Shown piece by piece: positions 12,503-25,300 of a stretch of 64,000 nt of DNA. The translations under genes and the position numbers were made by a program. The stretch covers positions 29,818,745 through 29,882,744 of the forward strand of contig CM075102.1 of assembly GCA_037576195.1 (NCBI GenBank). The letters run 5' to 3'. The DNA comes from Phytoseiulus persimilis. Its lineage: Eukaryota; Arthropoda; Arachnida; Mesostigmata; Phytoseiidae. The stretch's first letter is position 1; each line of letters starts with the position of its first letter. The notes below the pieces were generated by a model. It was given only the letters and a program-made list of their open reading frames with translations, was not told the origin of the DNA and ran no database searches.

Positions 12503-12733
12503 GAGTCTTCCAGAACTTGAAAACGAGGAGGTTCGAAGTCCGGCCCGCTCTGGACACCCGGAGAGGTTTTCCGGTTCCGAAGGCTAGAATTTGGACTAAC
12601 GATGAGAAGGCACATAACATAACCGTAGACGGAGAAACGACAAAGAATATAGGATCATCAGGCGTTATTTTCCGCCTAATCTCTAGTTCACTATTGCCTT
12701 TGAACGATGGACCATTTCATCAACGCTGTCGCA

Positions 12734-12734
12734 N
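12734..12734. other. Single ambiguous base (N) at the repeat breakpoint
   Basis: This is the only N in the window. It sits immediately after the last base shared by the two inverted arms. On the left the sequence after the N has no counterpart next to the right arm; beyond 60137 the right copy continues with different sequence. An N exactly at such a breakpoint suggests a contig join or an unresolved consensus call. A chance sequencing ambiguity at this one position is much less likely. Confidence 0.95.
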
Positions 12735-15218
12735 CTATCTTAATTCATAACGCCGTGTGCCGAACCTTATTCCGACTGCCAGAGAACACAGCTCAGAATT
12801 TCCGCGGCGTCAAATCTGATGAGTGGAGCTTGTAAGACAGGACGTCCATCTTTCAGAGATCAACCGTCGCTTTTCGTGGCCATTTGGCTATGGTCTATCG
12901 ATCTATCCATCCTCTAGCATGGATATAAATACATGGATCGATGGATGGTGAATATTGAGTGAAGCTGGAGCTTACAGGCCTCCGCGATTGGCCTTTCCAC
13001 GCGAGACCTCAGCTCCCACCTCGAATTCTCCATCGAGCTGATTTCTCCTCGGGAACCTCAAGTTCCTCGGAAAATTCATACGCGCGGCGTTCAATCGTTC
13101 GAATTCCAACTTTTAGAAGACGATGATGTGCCTGAGGTTTCATGCACCCTGTTGAGGATGAGCTCGCGGCCACAGCCTAGCACGGATGTGATATTTCGTT
13201 CCACTCCCGAAGATGGTCCGATTCGATGGGTGAATGGAAAGCTGGGCGGCTGAAAATTCACTCGAACCGTCCCCAAACGGAGAGATGATCCGAGAGTGGA
13301 GTGTCAATAGCGCTGCTCCTAGACCCAAGAGCGGTCTCGGTGAGGTACTCTGGGTTGATCCATCCTCCTCTATTGTGTGCTCTCCCATCCGTGGAGAATT
13401 TGGTGTCAAAAATAATTGAGAATAAGCGTAGAGGGACGGGCTGACCAGCCGAAGAATGAAATCCACTTTTCGCCGTTCTCTCCGACTACACTTGACTGAA
13501 TCATGATTTTCCGACTGACGTGTCTCGGAAGCTCCGGGTTCCAGAGGAACGAACATAGAACCTTCAGGCTTGGAATTCCAAGCGCTCGCGGTCTGATAGG
13601 TTCCAGATGGTGTTGCCATCGGGAACGGGGAGAGTCGGCTCCTGGTCTCAAGATCGTTGCGAAATCCGACCCGAGAGTTGAATCTTATCGAGCTTCGAGA
13701 GACGTCCACCATTCAACTCAGAGATAAGAGGGGACATTTTCGATACAACATACCTCGCACCCACTCTGCATGTACCGGCGTATTCTGAAAGCTCTTGACC
13801 TTGAACTTCAACCAACGATATCTCGGTCTTCGACAGCGGTACAGAAATCTCACAAGAGACAATCGACGCGGAATGCAATCGGCTGCAGCTGAGGCTCAAA
13901 TGGAAATCAGGTTTGGCTCGTGACATTCGGGAGCGAGAATAGTGTTTTCCTCGAATCGCGGGAGTTCGCCCTCCACGAGCACTCGAGGAAATCGAGACGG
14001 AAGCTTTGACTTCCTAATTGTCACCTGAACTCGTCGAACTGACGAGGAATCATATCAATCGCGCCTGTAGAGAGGTAGCCATCCCTCGAACGAGTGGTCG
14101 CCGGTGACGGGGAACGGTCTCCGTAATAGGTGGGCCCGGCGATCTTGGTCGTGGCCTCAGCAAGGTCAGTCCCCCGGTTCACAGGGAAACCGGACCCGTC
14201 GTTTCGCCGAAGTTCTGCTCACTATGGGACCGCCGAAAAATACGAAGCCATCCAAACGGCGGAGTACTGTGAGCAGCCAACTCAGGCACGATCTTCAAAC
14301 GTCGGATGTTGGTCCGACGCCGAGCTGTTATCTCGTACAACGATAACGCAAAACCCACCCTAGCCGGAGTAAAAAAACTGCACCAACTTGAGGGAGACGC
14401 CGAAGGACATCCGCCATATCTTCCTGACATCGCGGCATCGAACTGCTCTTGCCCATCTCCACTGAATTCCGTGAATCTGACAGAAGTCGAGGACCGGTCC
14501 GATAGATTCCTCGGAGAAAAGCCCCCGGGAACTTGCTGAAGGCCTCGAAGAACTTCGACAGCGCTAATGGGAAAATCTCGGTTGTACTCGTTCTGGAACT
14601 GTTCTATGATGGACACGTCCTAGTCTCAAAAGTCCGATTTTCTTCCTATCTCGATCTCGGAGCATGAGCTCGAGCATTGCAGCCATTTTTCGCTGGGTGT
14701 CAGAGTTCTCGAACAGTCGACATCCCCGATCTGCGCTGAATAGCGCCTCCACTTCAATGATGGTACAGAACTTACATCCATCTCTCTGAATAGCCCTGCC
14801 CTCATCAGTCACCAGAAACGATATGCATGGGATCACACACATTTGAGTGCTTTCGAATGCCGCGACAACATTAGCGAGAAGTCGGGACGAAGATGACGCT
14901 TCTTGATGAGCTGTACCGTTACCGTGCTCGTTATTGTCGTCTGGTGTTACCATCCGAGACACCGTCGAAAACTTCGCGCCCTTCTTCGGCGCCGGACATC
15001 TGAGTGCCCTAGATGATGAGCTCTCCTGGAGGGAGCAGAGTCTGTGGAAATAATCGAAATACGCCATACGGATGGTCAGTGAATATTCCCCCAATGAAAC
15101 TCTACGAAGACGACCGGATTCTCAGATATGAAGGTTACTTCCGATTCCAGTTCCGCTGCTCCATTCCTGGGGGTTTAGAGCCAGAGAGTGAAAGCTGATT
15201 GGTTCCCGCTCGGTCTCA
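12735..15218. other. Unique sequence after the N; no recognisable gene
   Basis: Longest frames: 13140-13712 and 14564-15094, both minus strand, 190 and 176 codons; neither has a recognised domain. The first 200 bases hold imperfect ATCGATCC-type inverted words near 12895-12955. Confidence 0.55.
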
Positions 15219-15220
15219 TA

Positions 15221-15559
15221 CAGGGTGGCTTTTTTTAGTCGGGAATTTTCGAGCCCGATCTTGTTTTGGCCATAACTTCGTCAATTTTTGGAACTTTTTC
15301 AAAAATCAAAGAGTGATCGATAGAGGATATCGAGGCGGTCACTTTGATACAAAATTCAGGAGGAATCCGGTCAGGAGATGGTTTTGAAAATGACCCTTTT
15401 TTTTTCGAGGTCTTCTTAAAAGTTATCGTAAAAACGTCAATATTTATCGGATCGGACTCGTGCGGGTCGCATCCGACGCGCAAAAGGAAGCCGGTCATTC
15501 GCCAGAAAACCGATTGAAGTTATCTCGTTTCTCCGAAAAATGGCAACCGATCGTATCGA
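15221..15559 (+). repeat. Left terminal inverted repeat of the TA-flanked MITE
   Basis: Pairs with 15766-16113 in reverse complement. Similarity fades after 15559, where GATCGTATCGA in this arm corresponds to GATCGTATCAA in the other. Divergence between the arms shows the insertion is not brand new. It contains T-rich tracts near 15230 and 15397. Confidence 0.88.
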
Positions 15560-15765
15560 GAATTCCTTTGGTGTCGAGGGTGATTTTGGCAACCGAGGGC
15601 GGAATCCTGAGCATGGGCTCAATGTTCGCATGATTCACCCATTTCTGAGTAATTTTCACCGGGGGAGATACCTCCGATTCTGCCTCGTTGAGGAGTTACG
15701 AGAAGAAATGCGGGGAAAAGCGAGGAAAACGAAATTAGCCAATGGGCAAGGCCTTGAAAAAGGGG

Positions 15766-16113
15766 TTGATACGATCGCTTGCCATTCTTCGGGGAAATGA
15801 GATAACTTCGCTCGGTTTTCCGGCGAATGACGGGCTCCCTTGTGCGCGTCGAATGCCACCCCCACGAGTCCGATCCGATAAATATTGACGTTTTTACGAT
15901 AACTTTTAGGAAGACCTCGAAAAAAAAGGAAGGGTCATTTTCAAAACCATCTCCTGACCGGGATTTTTACCGGATTCTCCGGACCGCCAAAATGACCGCC
16001 TCGATATCCTCTATCGATCACTGTTTGATTTTTGAAAGAGTTCCAAAAATCGACGAAGTTATGGCCAAAACAAGATCGGGCTCGAAAATTCCCGACTAAA
16101 AAAAGCCACCCTG
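15766..16113 (-). repeat. Right terminal inverted repeat of the TA-flanked MITE
   Basis: Reverse-complement partner of 15221-15559. It carries short length differences relative to the left arm, for example around 15955-15995, and ends GCCACCCTG immediately before TA. Confidence 0.88.
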
Positions 16114-16115
16114 TA

Positions 16116-18543
16116 TATCGAAGGTTACTTCAGATAGCTGATTCATCGTCTTTCGCGATTCTCAGAAACTGCAGGAGGCCACTGATTACAGCCACGATTG
16201 AAAGTACTTGGTGGTGGCCTATCCAGGATGAGCGGCTCATCTGGCGGTCCCCTAGAATTTCTGGGAATGCCACTCACAACTACCGTCGGAGGCCGTTGAA
16301 AAACAAGCCACAAGGAAGGCTCTGTAGCTGATTTCATACCTCCCTGCGGAACGTCTAATTCTGCTGGAAAGACGATGCCGCCCGAGGCAGCCGGGTTGTT
16401 TTCGGCGCTCCGAATGGAGTGCGACCAATTGCAGAATTGTTCGCCTGTAGGATGTTGCGTTAGAAGTATGGACGTAGTGATAGGGGATCGAGATGGCACA
16501 AAGATGTCACCACGAGACCCGTTCAAAACTTGTACGCCCCGAGCGAGACCGAGTCATTCTTTCTCAAGATGCTTTCCCGGATTGCTAGGAAAACTCCTGC
16601 GTATTCGAACTGAGTTCTCTTATTAGACACCCGTGAATGCTCGACCGCAGCCCTCGGTGAGCTCGGCTCCCGTTAATTTCCTCATTTCGGATGGAGGGAG
16701 GCTCTGGCTGACTGAATAACAATTCTAGTTGAGCAGCGTGAGGACATGCGATCTCCGCCATATCTAATCTGATAGTTTCAGGTGTATGTGTGCACAGACT
16801 GAAACAGAAGGACCACTCACACGATTTCTTCTCGAGAATCTCTCCACGCGGGACGAAGCTTTCAAGGTCGTTGCGCTCTAGACTGTACCACGAAGTAACT
16901 CTCAGACACCGCCTCAGAGCGAAACGAGCTTGGTCGGCCTAGCCGAGTCAATCTTCGGCGCCTGACAGAACTGGAACAGATAACGTACAAGGGAAGCTCA
17001 CGAAGAATCGCCCAGGCAGTATCAGAGCCTGTTGGGAAAACATCTGGAATATTATCGACATTTATCTGAAAAATCTCGAGTCCAACGGAAGCCTTCGATG
17101 TGGGTCTTGCGTGCTCTAGCGTACCGCGTACGCCGATCCGCAAGCCTTGGCAGCGGCTCAGCCGAATTAATCTATTCCCATCTGCACCTCGAAAAAGCTC
17201 TCCGAGGGTCCGCGAAACGGAACGAAGCCATCAGTGGCGTTATGGGCGTCATTGTGCTTGTCAATGATGCTGCTTCGGCCTGAAAGCTTCTCATTGTATG
17301 GAGCGTTTCATGCAGCACGTAAGGAAGCGAACGAGCCCGCGTTCATTTCCAAGTGCTTCATCTCTTTAACCTCAAAGTACAACGTCTTTTGCAGAATTAC
17401 AATTCCAAGTTGCAGCTTTGAGCCGTAACTGACAAGGCTTATTCACAAAGTTTCCATGTCATTCAATCTCCCTCCTATTGTACGAGACAACCGGGCTCCA
17501 GCGTCACGCTAACCAAGGCTGTGATGGTCGTCTCAAAATCGTACCCGAGTTTTTATGCCAAACTATGTTTTGCGGAAATATCGTGGACAGCCCGAGATCG
17601 AGTGAATAATTCGGATGGAGCTTCTGATGTCTTTCCTCGCTGAATCCGAAGTGTACTCTCGAACAGCTGTGGCCAACCGAGGAAACCGCGGCCAACTCGG
17701 AGGCCATGGCGAACTTCTCAAGGGTACGCGGATCCGCCCGAGTCCAATAAGAGCACTGTACAATCATGGCATAATCCTACAGCACTCGTTGAAAGAAGAA
17801 TCCCATTCCCAGCTGGTGCCTTGGTTTGTTCAAATCGACTTGTTTTCTCTCATAGTTAAGCTGAGGTGAAAGTTCCATCAGATGGGAAACAAGGTCCGAT
17901 GCTGAGGGCAAGAACTTGAGGGGCTCTCAGAAGTAAACTTCAGTTTGACATTTTTCCTTGGTTATGTTGTCTCTGCAATATGTTCGTTACCAATCAAGGC
18001 GGGAAAACGCTGCTCGATAGGAAGTCAAGGACCCAACTTCGAGATTGCGGCGGCTTGGAGTCTCATCGTCGGATTAAGGGTCTCACAGGCTTCTGTCCCA
18101 TCAAGAGTGAGTCATACCCCGGATCACGCCCAGCAGCTCATCTGATACTTTTCCGACAACTCGCCCAGTGAATGAAGAGTTCGATATGGGGTTTCAACCT
18201 CGACAGTTGAGGCACGGAACCGACAAGGTTGGTCAACGTCGTGCTAGAGCTCGGGCTCCCGTGATGGATGACGATGTTACTTAATGAGAATTTAAACACA
18301 GATTACGTTCCGATCTAATGGGGAAGAAACGTTAAATGTGACGAGAGATCGAGTCGGATCCCACCTCTGTGACTGAATCTTCTGAATCGCAAGCTCCGAT
18401 TGTAGACGGCCGGGAGGATGTCATCGGCCGCGGCCTTCAACCTGGACTAAACTGGGAATCCTGGTTCGATGGGGCTTCTGAGGAAGCTCTGATCTGCAAC
18501 GACTTCAAGCTGTGTTCAGCAGATCCGAACGGCTTAAATCCAC
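16116..18543. other. No recognisable gene
   Basis: Short frames only (up to about 127 codons). GAAGGTTACTTC at 16120-16131 repeats a word found at 15130-15141 on the far side of the MITE. Confidence 0.6.
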
Positions 18544-19320
18544 GTGCGTCACTCCTGTATGCGTGAACTGCAGGTATGTCGCCCACACGGACGTGCCCCT
18601 TCCAGGGCCTCACCCGGGGTTCGGGGGAGCAATGCCCTGTTCCAACCTTCGGGGAGGGGGCAACATTGGATGTTGATGAGCATCGACATTGACCTCCATG
18701 GGACTGAAGAAAAAGTTTCCAAGGAGGGGAAAGCCTTCTCGATGCATTTCCTGAGCACAGTACCGCACCCACCGTTTCCCTGCGCACGCCTGTGGATAGC
18801 CTTCACGAGAATAATCCTCGCGACTCGCCTCTCTGGTAGAGATCAAAACAATGTATTTCATACCTCGCATGTTCAGAGCCTGCAGAACCTCACCATGGAC
18901 TTGGTCGTCGTTCCTCTTCACAAACCTAGCTCTCTGGATTCTATAAACTCCCAGAAGTTCTGTCTGCTTCCTTTGCTTGGGGCGAGAAAAACGATCGACA
19001 GCGTCGAAGGGCCGATTCGCGTTCCATTACTTATTCGAGGCAGGTTTCGAGGTCCGAAGACACGAAATCATGGAGAGATTCAGGCGCCCTGGGAGATTCG
19101 TGGTGATCATTATAATTTACGGCACATGGAAATTTCATGGATTCCTGACCCTCCTTTCCATTTTGCTACTTGTGCCACCGCGGACGCAGCCCTGATACGC
19201 CAGGAACTTGGCGCGCATCATGCGATGCGCGTGGACAGCGCTGAGCTCGGAAGGCTGCTGCCATCTTGCGAAATCGCTTCTCAGAGCTGGCGCCTCGGGA
19301 GAAATTTTCTGAAAGCTTGA
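18544..19320 (+). other. Longest open frame of the window (258 codons), probably not a gene
   Basis: The frame starts at GTG, with the first ATG at about 18559. Composition is uneven and Pro/His/Arg-rich with no domain. The minus strand over the same bases has a competing frame open from 19026 to 18610, which reads more like protein (RPFDAVDRFSRPK, MKYIVLISTREASREDYS). Neither has flanking start or splice signals that settle it. The length is a little more than random DNA of this size usually gives. Confidence 0.2.
18610..19026 (-). CDS. Candidate coding frame antisense to the longest frame
   Basis: Open for 138 codons after a TAA; the first ATG in frame is within ALNMRGMKYIVLIS. A hydrophobic beta-like patch (KYIVLIS) follows a charged region, then AGKRWVRYCAQEMHREGFPL. 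The final 25 residues are Pro/Arg-rich and may be non-coding. Unknown family. Confidence 0.22.
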   Translation of the reverse strand, partial: WNANRPFDAVDRFSRPKQRKQTELLGVYRIQRARFVKRNDDQVHGEVLQALNMRGMKYIVLISTREASREDYSREGYPQACAGKRWVRYCAQEMHREGFPLLGNFFFSPMEVNVDAHQHPMLPPPRRLEQGIAPPNPG

Positions 19321-22300
19321 GCCGTTGCGCCACGATGTCGCTTTTGAGATATTTGGGGTGATGGAAATGATGGCGTGTGTCGAGGCGAACGAGGAACTTG
19401 GCTTCAAAGTAGCCGTGATACAATTCTCCTCCCATCCAGCACCACGATAGAAGTCTCGGAAGCCGCGACCGGGCTCAGTCAACTCGGCACGCCATTCCTA
19501 AACAGTGCTCAAGCCTCTTGTTTGTCGTTGTGTTGAGGCCGCAGCACCCCACACAGAGCGCCAAGGCTTGACGTGTGAGGATTGATGAAGAAATCTGATT
19601 TGACTTTGAGCTCGAGAGTCCAGCCCTGGCTTCGTGAAAAGGCTTAGGTCTGGGTCGGAATGGGCATTAGTTTGAATGAATTCACCTCATTCGGAGACAA
19701 CTCGTTATCGCATCTAACCTCATGTTTCTATCGATGATTCTCTCCGATGTGTTCCCGTCGATATATCCCAAGAGGTTGTCCGAACGTTTGCAGTCTACCC
19801 GTGGCGCTGGATCCCTGGATGGCTGCGATGCGACTTCCCGAGCCCTCGCGCCACGTCGACCTCACATTGTGGCTTTATTCCGAGTGTTAGGGTGGTTTTC
19901 CGGGGCTAATTTTGGCGAAGGAAAGATCACTGCAGTGTCACAGAATCGAGGGAAATTACAAGAGACTCGAAGGTTAACGTGCATTGGTTGAGGTGTTCTT
20001 CACATTCAACTCTACACTGATCGCTACCCATGATGAATAGAAACGCGAACGAGAGACTCAAATGTGAGGAGCTCGGTTTGTGAAAAGAAGTTGGAAATGA
20101 CCGTTCGATCGTAACAGATCTCGCTGAGTATGAGGCATAATCGATTCATTGAAGTAATAGACACACTGGATGCGATGTTGATAAAAACGTCAGACAGAGA
20201 GCTTCTCGTTCCGACTCGATTTATTTTCTGGTGATGTCGGTACAATCTAACCCGGGGAGCTGCGTATTCCATCCGGCCCTCCAAAGGTTCTTCACTCTGC
20301 GTCGGCCGCAGGAGAACGAACTCCTGCTTATTTTACAATAATTTGAGCATAGGGTTGTGGCAATGTGAGGTACTTAGGAGAATCGTCGAATGTCCACAAT
20401 TTATTGGGTATCTCGATGACGCAACCGAGGAAGCAATCACGTGGTGAATGGACGAGGTTCTCAAACCTGGGGTCAAGTAATCCCCAGCGACTCTTCCGTT
20501 CTCGCTCTAGGTAACACCTGCAGATAATGAAGGAATAACGGAGCGGGTTCGCTCTAGTCATATGAGGAGGCTTACTGTCGTCACTGATCATCCGGGCGGG
20601 AACAGAACTCGTCTGTCTCGAAGCACAAGAAGCTCACAATACGGACGGGCTCAGCTGCAATACGCTTACATCAGGGGCGGTTGAGTGCGCCTCTCAGCGT
20701 TTCTGCAGTTCGTCCGGAAGCCAGCTCACATCTTTGTGTCGCGGATCTAGACAGCTGACGGATTCTGGGAACCGAGTTTATGGATGGAGCATAAGTGTAG
20801 TCCCCGGGTGCCCGACTCCGCTATCGCCTGGAGCTCGAAGATCCAGGCAACGAGCTCTCTGGAAATATTTCCCAAGAGGGAGCTGACTCCGTTGAATCAA
20901 GTTCGATTGATTTCTTTCAGAGAACCTGTGGTACGCAGAACGACTTGGTAGGTACTCGATCACAGATAAGTTCCCTCGAAGCCGTTGTCGAACAGCTGTA
21001 GAGTCGCAAACCCTGTCCTTGAGCGTTGATCGCCGGCACCGTGACTTTGCTACGAACGACGTACGCGAAGCGAGCCCAGAAAGCGGAATCACCATCAGAT
21101 CCATCATTTCCCGGGATGCCAGCGACTTGCCCAATCCACTCGTCACTGTTCTGGCCACATTGGCACCGGATGGGCCCGATTCCAATGGTTTGCGCGGTCC
21201 TCCGAGTAAAACTCTGCTGCAATCAACTGCCGGATCTAACTGAGCATACTAGAATCGAAGCGTCCCGTCTCATTTATAAAGGTTTGATGACACCGTGTGC
21301 ACAGACTCGGAACCGACGTAGCCGGGGTCTGGTCCTGACGCCGACGGAAACAAATGGCTTACAATGCTTAGTACGAGCGATTACGGCATGCAATAGATAT
21401 CATCCGGGGCGAAACCGCACACGGCCAGTGAGCGGTATCAGATAGTCCGGCGCAAGTGAACTGCTACCTCATCAGAAAGGATCAGATTACGCAAAGTCGA
21501 GACAGAAAGCGAGCATACAGCGAGCTTGCCAGCAAAGCATTATGTTAGTCGTGTAACAAATAGACATCTGCTTCCAGCTCGCTGTCCCGTACAGGATGCC
21601 CTCACTCACAGAACCCGAAGATGCCGCATGCACCGAGCCTGTCGCCCGAGGAACCCATCGTATAACGAAGCCGAGGCTCCCGTCACGGGGCGCCTCTCCC
21701 CATATAGCTGCTCAAAGGCGCCGGAGCGACGTGACGCATGGGCAGCCCCCGAAGCGCTCCCCACGAGGGCCGCGGCGCCCGCGATCCAAACAATGGGCTC
21801 CGTATACTGAGCAGCCTCTGATGCTCTGCCCAGACCGGACCCGACCAGATGGAGACTCCTCGCAGCGAGCAGAAGCTATAGTCTCCATGCAGTGGGCGAG
21901 GCGGATGGGTCATTTTATTGCCGAGAAATGCTTTTTCGACCAAAAGTGGCCGGAATAAAGATCATGGCGAATGACACAGTTCAAGGATTCAACACTAGAG
22001 CTCTTCGCCGCAGAGAAATCTGGTTTCATGCTGCTCGTTGGTCTCCCGTCAAGCAGCTGTCTCAGTGACGAGCGTGGGCTGGCCCTCGCTGAATCCTTTC
22101 ACCGGATGACAATAAGTTATTTGATCTGACCCTGGTCGGGCTATCTCTGCGAAGACGGATCGAGACTTCGAGACGTTTCAAGAATATTCCGTTCCATGCG
22201 ATGCTCGTTCGGGGAACGCAGCGAATACCACTGAGGTCGGTTCCGATCACAGGAGCGTATTGCGTCCTGAAATTGTTTGCTCTATGTTTTGCGCGCGGGA

Positions 22301-25300
22301 CGAGGCAAAGTTTGTTCTCAGGATGAAGTCGAACAGACTTTCTCCAGACTTCTCGGTTGCGACTCGGGTTCCAGCTTACCCTGCGAGCTCCCGCGGAGGA
22401 AGTTCAAGATGCACACAGATTACTCGCTTGAAAACTTCGTACGATGTGTTCCCAACAGCTGTTCTATCCGATTCATGTTGCTCGACTCGCAGCTCGAAAT
22501 AGCTCCCCCAGTTCCGGAGACGATAACTATTTCCTTGAAGGTGTATTTTTAAAATCATCTTTCCAACCAGGCGAAACGAACAAAAATCGCGTTTTCAGGC
22601 CCCTCAGAAGGAAACTGCTCCCCCTTCCGATGCGAGGATCTGTCTGAGTACGTCATCGTTCCAGAATTCGCGTTCATTCATTCCGAGGCCGTACAGTGCC
22701 CGATCCCGAAGGAAAGGTCCTCAAGGGACTTCAGCCCCTTGTTCCTAGAGCTGAGCGCCCGTATCCTAAACGCAACTTTCCGACACCACCGGCGACAACG
22801 AGTGAAACAAGCGACATCTAAGAGAAATTTTAAGACCTTGGTCGTAAATAAAGCATTCTGCTGTTTTCGACGTCTGAGAATCCACTAGCGAGCGAGTAAT
22901 ACTCTTTCCATGTCGACCCGGGGCAACACCCACGTCAAGTGTGACCGGAGTTCGGTGAAAAGTACGCGGTCGTAGCTCAAGGTATTCCTTCCTCTAGAAG
23001 CCCGGGCTCCTATTGTTTCATATGTCTCCGCCAGGGGGCTTCCGTAGGAGATGGCCGCCCATGGAAGGGGGAGGAATGCTGATGTTTCGTGCTTGAGTCG
23101 AAACTTGTCGTCACGAACGTATGAGCAGAGCTGAGACCCGGCAAGCGCCGGCGAACCATGATGACCAACTTTAAATTTATTTATTCAAGTGATTCCATAA
23201 TGCTGCCCTCCGCTCCCGGATCGATTACGCCCGAATACTAGTTCCATGTCCTCGAAGCTTGATGGAGCCGTATCGGGCCGAAGTTTGCGCCTATCCCTTT
23301 ACTCTGAGGGACAGCTGATGTCATTAACATCGAGAGCCTATCTTGACTTTCTCGGAGAGAGCACATGATACAGACTCTGAAGAAGAGCGAGCTCGTATTG
23401 TAGAGACGCTCTTATTTTTTTCTCTGGCGAATCCGTTGGAGGGGGCCTGTGTTGGAGCTTGGCTGAGCTCATGGGCCTGCTTGCGGGACTGGTGCGGCTT
23501 GTCTGGCGGGGCGAATAACTTCGTTTCAATCCTCGATGAATGGTCCGTCCCGGTACCGTTCCTCCTCCCCACTTAGCCCGGATCCGTGCTCGAGCACCGA
23601 AACATCGTTTCTTCAAAATCTATGATCGCGTCCGAAAGTTTCCCAAGCGTGAGATCCCCGGGAACCCACGCGGATACTGGACCTGTGTACCAGAGCGCAT
23701 CAGATCGACAAAAATCGCTGGAGGTGAATATTTTGTTATGGGAGATGCCGAGGTCTACCGACCGCCATTTCTGGTTTGACGGAAACTGGACACCTCCGCA
23801 AAACCTCGAGTCGTCGGTTGACATTGGACAGTGGATCCGCGGAATGACCAGGCAGTCTCTCTGACGGAAACTTTCGATCTGCGAAGAGCTTCTCAGAGAC
23901 GGAGCGCGCCGGGAACGATTCAGCGCGGTTCGTTCATCACTTAGAGCGAACAAAAAACTCATACGTGGGCCGTGACAGGGAGATACGGAGCCATCCCACG
24001 AGTTTCGGAGATCAACGGCGAGTGTCCACCAGTTTTCCCAGGAAACCATCGCAGTGCGCAGCAAGTGGAACTGTCGACACACAGCCACTAATTGAGAGCT
24101 TGGTCTCAATTTGTTTATCCTAAGCCAATGGAGTCATCAATAGTAAATCGCATCATCATCGCCGCCAAGGCTCCTCGTGGCTATGTTTTTCGACGAAGGA
24201 AGAGGGCGGAGATTTTTCATGCCAGGTTCCAAGTTTCTCCACTCAATTTTCCCTCCGTCAAAGTCTTTCTTCACCGTGGGCCCCGGCTCCTTCGTTTGCT
24301 CAAGGCTGTCCCACCGACGGTGCGTATCGGAGACGATTCGGGCATTCAACCAGAATGAATGGCGTGCCGATTCACAGATCCGCCTTGGGTGCTTCAGAAA
24401 ATGTGATTTAGCGAATGAGTCTCGTTGGTATAGCTTCGGAGGAGCTTTCTCAACGAAACCTTCCTGTGCACGATCTCGCGGTTCCGATCCAACCTTCGTC
24501 GAAGTAGGCGGCGAGGAACGGAAGTGATCCATGGAGTAGCGTTCATTATTCTGCGAAACAGCTCCTGAAGATTCTCCGCTGTCTCCCCGCGTAGTTGGCT
24601 GCTTCATTGAGACGGGCTGGTTCCCGAGGAGCGAGCGCTCGGGGCATCGGTGACTCGAGCATCCTTGTTGATCACGCGGAGGCTGTGCACGCCGCGAAAC
24701 TGTGCCCGGATTTCGTCAAGAAATTCTCGCGATCACGAGAATGGAGGTGATTGCCGAGGCCTCGAATCCCACAGGCCCCGGAATGCCACAGACGGCTTTG
24801 ATGGCCGCGATTCTCGCTGCGGAACTCTGTGGGGAACCAAGTTCGCGCCGCAACGTGATCTAGCACCTCCTGTTCGCAAATTCACTGAGTGTTCGTTCGT
24901 GTACATGGCGTCCGGAATGGGCTCGCGGTGCCGCTGACCTTCGTGATACGAGCTCGGAGGTTTCGCAGATTGCACACCAGCGAGCGAATCGAGCGATGTC
25001 GATGAAGCATTCAGCGCTCTGCGGACATGTCGAACACGTTTTTCGCCCTCGGAATGTTGATCGAGCGTTCGTTTATCTTTGTCATCGCTCGCGTGAGATG
25101 CTGTTCCGAAAAAAGCCTGCAGACCTGCTCGGGAGCGAGTGCCTGTCGGTCGAAAATGAAGCAAGTAAACACAATTCCCGAAAGTCGCTCCCGAAGTTTC
25201 TAATCTGGGATGCGAGGAGAACTGTCTTGATAATTCCGCAAGGTGGCAAGGATTCAAGCTCCACCGGTGCAGCACTTGAATGGCGGGAAACCATTTCGCT

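Larger units (their letters stand above)
8870..12733 (+). repeat. Left arm of a large inverted repeat (>=3,864 bp)
   Basis: This segment equals the reverse complement of 60137-64000. Position x pairs with 72870 minus x throughout, so there is no insertion or deletion. All open frames compared between the arms translate identically, and non-coding stretches I compared base by base (for example 9181-9340 and 10741-10860) match exactly. The homopolymer at 9950-9962 has 13 G here and 13 C in the other copy. Position 8870 is set only by the right edge of the window, so the true repeat is probably longer. The arm ends at 12733, next to the single N at 12734. Confidence 0.97.
15221..16113. mobile_element. 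Tc1/mariner-like MITE with ~340-bp terminal inverted repeats
   Basis: The element begins CAGGGTGGC and ends GCCACCCTG. It is flanked on both sides by TA (15219-15220 and 16114-16115), the target duplication of the IS630/Tc1/mariner superfamily. The two ends are long inverted repeats, about 339 and 348 bp, differing by scattered substitutions and a few short indels, around a 206-bp centre (15560-15765). Neither arm nor centre encodes a recognisable transposase. The ~87-codon open frames facing outward in each arm (15235-15498 minus, 15827-16099 plus) resemble each other simply because the arms are copies. It is probably a non-autonomous, fold-back-prone element moved in trans. Superfamily assignment rests on the TA and the terminal bases only. 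Confidence 0.88.

Noticed and set aside
12895..12960. Imperfect inverted words (ATCGATCTATCC / GGATCGATGG) after the N
   Set aside because: Stem is short and broken, and neither a target duplication nor a second copy is seen.
24950..25060. Similarity of minus-strand sequence around 24970-25030 to that around 42810-42870 (shared TTCGCTCGCTGG and ATGTC-GC-GAGCGC words)
   Set aside because: The match is short, needs gaps, and uses words common throughout the window; chance is enough.
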